Below, piece by piece: positions 6,940 to 10,118 of a DNA stretch of 10,118 bases. Position numbers and translations under genes: made by a program. This DNA is from Chlamydomonas sphaeroides. Taxonomy: Eukaryota > Chlorophyta > Chlorophyceae > Chlamydomonadales > Chlamydomonadaceae. Under the pieces are notes generated by a model that did not search any database, was not told the origin of the DNA, and worked only from the letters and a program-made list of their open reading frames with translations. The stretch's first letter is position 1, and every line of letters starts with the position of its first letter. The stretch lies in assembly GCA_001662425.1 (NCBI GenBank), contig BDDC01000351.1:37591-47708 (forward strand), written 5' to 3'.

Positions 6940-8212
6940 ATGGACTCGTGCGACAACGACTGCATTGAGCAGCTGGCCACCGCCCTGCTGGCCTGCAGCA
7001 GGACGCTGCCGCCGCAGCTTCAGCGCCTCAGCATGGGACGCATCGCAGTGCGGTCCGCGGAGCAGCTCGTGGGCTCACCGCTGGTGCGGCTTGTCGCCCG
7101 CTGCCGGCAGACCGACATTTCCTTCGCAGCAGTCGAGCTGTCCGACTCGCCAGCGGACACCGCTGCTGCCGCCGCGGCAGCCGTCCGGCTGCTGGGCCTG
7201 CCAAAAAAGCTGCTCATCATTGGGCCCTTGCACTTCAACATTGACGCAGAAGTTGTAATGTTCTCAGCTGCCGCGTGTCGTGCCGCCAGCGGCCTGCAGC
7301 TCGGCAGCGCCCCGGCGAGCCAGGTCCTGGCCGCGGCGCTGCAGTAGTCCTGCCGGCAGGCTGTGCTGGCCGAGGCAGACGTCTCCGAGGCGCAGTCGGC
7401 CTCGAGGCAGCGCGACCGCGGCAGCCTGCTGCTGCTGCACGGGCCCTTCATGGCTGGCCTGGGCTGCGGTCCTGAACTGGGCCGCTGGCTGTGTGACGCG
7501 TGCAGTAGCAGCGGCAGCCGGTAGGGGGCTGTGAGCCCGGGCGACGTTGTCGGATTCCTGCTGCTGCCGCCGGCTGGGCTCGAGCGAGGAGGCGCCGGCG
7601 GTGCTGGTCCAGTGCAGCAAGCCGATGCACCGCACCAGTACGGCTGGCCAAGTGCGCAAAGTTCCGCGGGCGGCAGCAAAGGCGGCTGGTGGCGGGTCGC
7701 TGTCGGTGGCATGGCTGCAGGACTACCACCTCCGAGGTGCCTTCAATGGCCATGTACTCCAGGTGAGGGGTGGGCTGCAATGCGGCCAAGAGGGATGGGG
7801 TGGCATGTGTAGCACGTGTGCCGTGCTCGGGGGTGCGGGCGGGCGTGCGAAATGCCGGCTAGACCTGCCGGCGTGTTGTGGGACCTGCCGAAAGGCGCAA
7901 CGTGCGGGACCCTGGGGGCTTGCTTGCGTGACCCACATATGAGGATATCGTGTGCTGTGCCGCATCATCGCGTGCGTGGCGTGCGCAGGGGCTGGTGGGC
8001 AGCCACGGCTGACCAGCAACGTGGTCCCTTGCTTTCCAACCATTACCTGCGTGTTGCATCCATCCGTTGATGTCCCGGCGGGGCAGGTCCTCGAGATCCT
8101 GTGGGGCCAATCAGCGGACGTCATCAGCGACGACGTTGAGCGCGTGGCGGCGCTGGCGGCGCTGGTGGTGGAGGTCCAGGCCGCACTCACCATTGACAGG
8201 CTGCCTAATTGA
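6940..8212 (+). CDS. Downstream copy of the tandem pair: three-exon gene with one in-frame TAG
   Basis: The family is not recognised. The exons are 6940-7520, 7585-7762 and 8087-8212, in total 295 codons with the stop. Introns are 64 nt (GTAGGG to CTCGAG, phase 2) and 324 nt (CTCCAG/GTGAGG to GGGCAG/GTC, phase 0). The N-terminal half alternates helix and strand-like hydrophobic stretches (LVRLVARCRQ, VRLLGLPKKLLIIGPL), somewhat like leucine-rich repeats. The middle has LLLLHGPFMAGLG and ELGRWLCDAC. The end has APAVLVQC, GGSLSVAWLQDYHLRGAF, QVLEILWG and VEVQAALTIDRLPN. The WLQDY segment is faintly BRCT-like, but this is not claimed. A TAG at 7345-7347 interrupts the frame after LAAALQ, and clearly protein-like sequence follows (SCRQAVLAEADVSEAQ). 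Either the gene died recently, the base is wrong, or only 135 residues are made. The start could instead be a spliced exon at 6928. Confidence 0.6.
7521..7584 (+). other. Very short phase-2 intron of the downstream copy
   Basis: The intron is 64 nt, with donor AGCCG/GTAGGG and acceptor CTCGAG. It removes an in-frame TAG and a TGA and restores the frame into EEAPAVLVQC. The upstream copy has the same donor and the same phase at 5774-5829. Confidence 0.55.
7763..8086 (+). other. Last intron of the downstream copy
   Basis: The intron is 324 nt, from CTCCAG/GTGAGG to GGCGGGGCAG/GTCCTC, phase 0. No gene is seen within it. The splice places QVLEILWG across the junction. Confidence 0.65.
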
Positions 8213-9079
8213 CGGCGGAGAGGACCTTGCTGGGGCCTGACGGCGGCGTCACTGCTGGTTGTGGGGTTGGGCCGACAACCGAGCAATGCTCGCTTCCGAG
8301 GCGGGTGATAACTAACTATGGGGGGCCGGGTTAGGCGCCGGGCAGCATTGGTTGCTTGGCAGCCGTGCAACATGCATGGTGCTGCGTGTTCGTTACTGGG
8401 GCGTGCATGCATGCGGGCGTCACGATGATGCGTTGCCGGGTGCGCCGTCGATGCAGTAGCGAGAGCCAGCATGCTAGCCGGGGCTAGAAACAGGGGCCAA
8501 CCAGAACCTTGGGGGCTGGGCAGCATAGACACGACCCTGCGTGGCGGCTCATGTATGGCGCGTTGCGCCGCGCAAGGAAGCTGCTGGAATGCGGTTGCGT
8601 TCCGCGGCCTGCTGCCATGCCTGACCCGCGCGCGCGGCACCGGCCAGCGGGTCGCGGCCATTCGTGCGTGCATGTATTGCTTGCCACGCCGCGTCACCTG
8701 CCGACTACGGCGGCCAGAGTGCAACTAGCTTTTGCATTTCATGAATGGACGGGGATGCAGGGACGATAGGTAGGGCGGCGGTATGCATGCAGGGTGGGCT
8801 GCTAGTGCTTCATTCTAGCTAGGGCTACGGTTGCTTGCTAGCTACAGGGCTGCTAGGCCTGCTAGGTCTAGGCACTGTGCCGGGCAGGTATGTGACTTTG
8901 ACGCGTCGTTGGAGCTTGACACATATCAGCTCGCTTGCTTACGTGAACGACGGCAAAGGCTGGGGCTGGTGGTAGGCAGCCGCAAGGTCGCCCCATGCAC
9001 GCCTGCCCTCCTGGTTCGTACGACAAGCTTCACCAGTCCTTGGGCCTGGCCATTGCTGGTATTACTTGCCACAGAAACA
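8213..9079 (+). other. Probable 3' untranslated region of the downstream copy
   Basis: About 870 nt separate the TGA at 8212 from the first plus-strand TGTAA at 9080. Long 3' UTRs are usual in Chlamydomonas-type genes. The sequence is rich in GCATGC, GCTAG and GCTTGC words, and no reading frame has gene-like codon use. A small palindrome (CGAGCAATGCTCG, near 8278) could form a minor hairpin. Confidence 0.45.
8802..8871. repeat. Cluster of CTAG words
   Basis: Seven CTAG tetranucleotides occur within 70 bases, and three more lie back to back at 9333-9344 (GGCTAGCTAGCTAGC). They are palindromic, so they can pair with each other locally. Confidence 0.7.
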
Positions 9080-9084
9080 TGTAA
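9080..9084 (+). terminator. TGTAA poly(A) signal candidate
   Basis: TGTAA is the usual polyadenylation signal of chlamydomonadalean algae and replaces AATAAA. This is the first one after the stop at 8212 on the plus strand. Cleavage would be expected 10-15 nt downstream. A five-base motif can arise by chance, so the call depends on the gene model. Confidence 0.4.
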
Positions 9085-9661
9085 CAGCGATAGCATGCCG
9101 AGCTTAGTTCTTGTTGTGGCTGGCCTCCGTCTTGGTGGCAGCAGGGGCTGTCCAGCTTCAGGTGCTCTACTGTACCGCATGGGTGCTAGTACGTCCCAAA
9201 CGTCATGCTGTGTTCGTTTGTCCCAGTCTCGCTATATATGGCGGCGTGCGGGGGTTGAGCTTTCTTGCTTGTGGCTGGGCCGCGGCCTATTGGCCACGAG
9301 GCACTATGCTGTATGTATGGCGACGCTCGTGGCTAGCTAGCTAGCAGGAGGGCAGTTCAGGAGGCATGTGCTGCCCCAACGCCTCCTGGCCCTACGCATA
9401 TGTACGCAACGAGCCCGCTGCACCGTCGCGGCAAGCAAAGACGGCCGCCGAGGCTCATGCCGCAGTGGGCCGTGCGTCCGCTTGCTTCATTCTACCTACC
9501 TCGCTCCTGGTACCTGTATGTGTGGCCGGGTCGACAATCGACCGATGCGTGCGCCCATACCGCCGCCGGCTGTCCGCAGCGTCCTGCAGCGCTGAGACTG
9601 CCGGGCAGACGGCGGTCGTCGGTCCTCGCCCGGTGTCCTAAGGGCGGCGGCGTGCCGCTAC

Positions 9662-9763
9662 ATATATATCTCTCCGGCGGCTCTTGATCGGGGTCTGCCG
9701 CAGCGCCTGCGTACGTGCGGCTGCACGCGGCTGATCCAACAAATTGCTTGCTCCAGCTGCAAG
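9662..9763 (+). promoter_or_regulatory. Possible TATA box and untranslated first exon of a gene running off the window
   Basis: CATATATATCTC at 9661-9672 sits in GC-rich surroundings. About 100 nt later comes CTGCAAG/GTAAGC (9763/9764), a near-perfect splice donor. Between about 9690 and 9763 there is no ATG, so this would be a leader exon of about 70 nt, with the intron continuing to the right. No acceptor or coding exon can be tied to it inside the window. Confidence 0.25.
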
Positions 9764-10100
9764 GTAAGCGCTTATGGTATCTCCGCCAGGTGCGGGATAT
9801 ATAGCACATGTCGCACTGCAGCGGATGTCCAGATCGTTACACAACAGCGCTGCGGGAGGTTGTTATAATAGTTACACGGGCCACCAGCATCACCACTGCT
9901 CATGTGCACGCACAAGGGAGCGAGGCCGACTGCTGTTCGAGCGCAATTGCGGCAGAACCGCAGTGGTCGAGGAAGGATGGGTCGAACGTTTGATTACGAC
10001 TGAAGGCTGCGTAGCTAGGTAATGTGCCGGGGTCGGTCCTGGTGTCGGTGGTGCTTGCATTGGGTGGCGGGCGGTGGGCCGGCGCGTGCAATGAAGGCGC

Positions 10101-10114
10101 GGGGGGGGGGGGGG
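10101..10114. repeat. G14 homopolymer
   Basis: Fourteen consecutive G lie four bases from the window end. The length is probably variable or an assembly estimate, and the run would form quadruplex structures. Confidence 0.9.
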
Positions 10115-10118
10115 TGAA

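Larger units (their letters stand above)
9085..10118. other. Spacer at the right edge, no coding gene supported
   Basis: TATA-like motifs occur at 9233-9239, 9662-9669 and 9796-9803. The ORFs here are under 100 codons with no recognisable protein features. Two TTACA motifs (9837, 9870) could be minus-strand TGTAA signals for a gene entering from the right. Confidence 0.4.

Noticed and set aside
7345..7347. TAG read as glutamine by a variant code
   Set aside because: TAG reassignment is known in some ulvophyte algae, but here the other signs point to a Chlamydomonas-type genome with standard code, and a sibling copy is clearly decaying.
7680..7762. BRCT-like reading of GGSLSVAWLQDYHLRGAF
   Set aside because: One W-x-x-D and a Gly are not enough to claim the domain, and the rest of the fold pattern is not visible.
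8831..9340. Plus-strand 169-codon ORF
   Set aside because: It has poor codon bias, spans the TGTAA signal and CTAG runs, and shows no recognisable domain.

Overview
The window looks like nuclear DNA of a green alga of the Chlamydomonas/volvocine type. This rests on composition and gene style, not on a recognised orthologue. The DNA is very GC-rich and G/C is favoured at third codon positions. Coding sequence is full of Ala, Glu, Gln and Asp low-complexity tracts built from in-frame hexanucleotide repeats. Introns are frequent, with GTGAGC/GTGAGG donors and pyrimidine-rich CAG acceptors, and a TGTAA motif stands where that lineage puts its poly(A) signal. No bacterial operon, phage, CRISPR, rRNA or tRNA feature was seen.

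Left part (1-4274, minus strand): one multi-exon gene, with its start inside the window and its 3' end beyond base 1. Exon 1 (3657-4274) is Pro/Ser/Ala/Tyr-rich. Exon 2 (3034-3249) has a short charged helix and a hydrophobic PLFQVPRLLGSAWDV-type segment. Exon 3 (2462 to about 2848) carries an Ala/Glu helix and a Q7 tract. The large exon 4 (141-1899) encodes about 586 residues of extremely acidic EQ, DA and EA repeats and ends in an ordinary-looking segment before a good splice donor. The function is unknown. The acceptor of exon 4 is doubled: two AGs 14 nt apart lead into two different long open frames, one acidic and one Arg/Ser-rich.

Middle (4275-5121): promoter-proximal and intergenic DNA with AT-richer patches and no supportable gene.

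Right-centre (5122-8212, plus strand): two tandem paralogues of a family I cannot name. The upstream copy (5122-6122) is decayed by frameshifts and deletions. The downstream copy (6940-8212) reads as a three-exon gene of about 294 codons but has one in-frame TAG. Comparing the two copies reveals a very short phase-2 intron (56 and 64 nt) at the same place in both, and a start ATG at the point where similarity begins.

Right end (8213-10118): probably a long 3' untranslated region ending near a TGTAA at 9080, then spacer. The spacer contains TATA-like motifs, a possible untranslated first exon with an AAG/GTAAGC donor at 9763/9764, and a G14 run at the window edge.

All exon limits are read by eye from splice motifs and frame. 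No transcript or database evidence was available.
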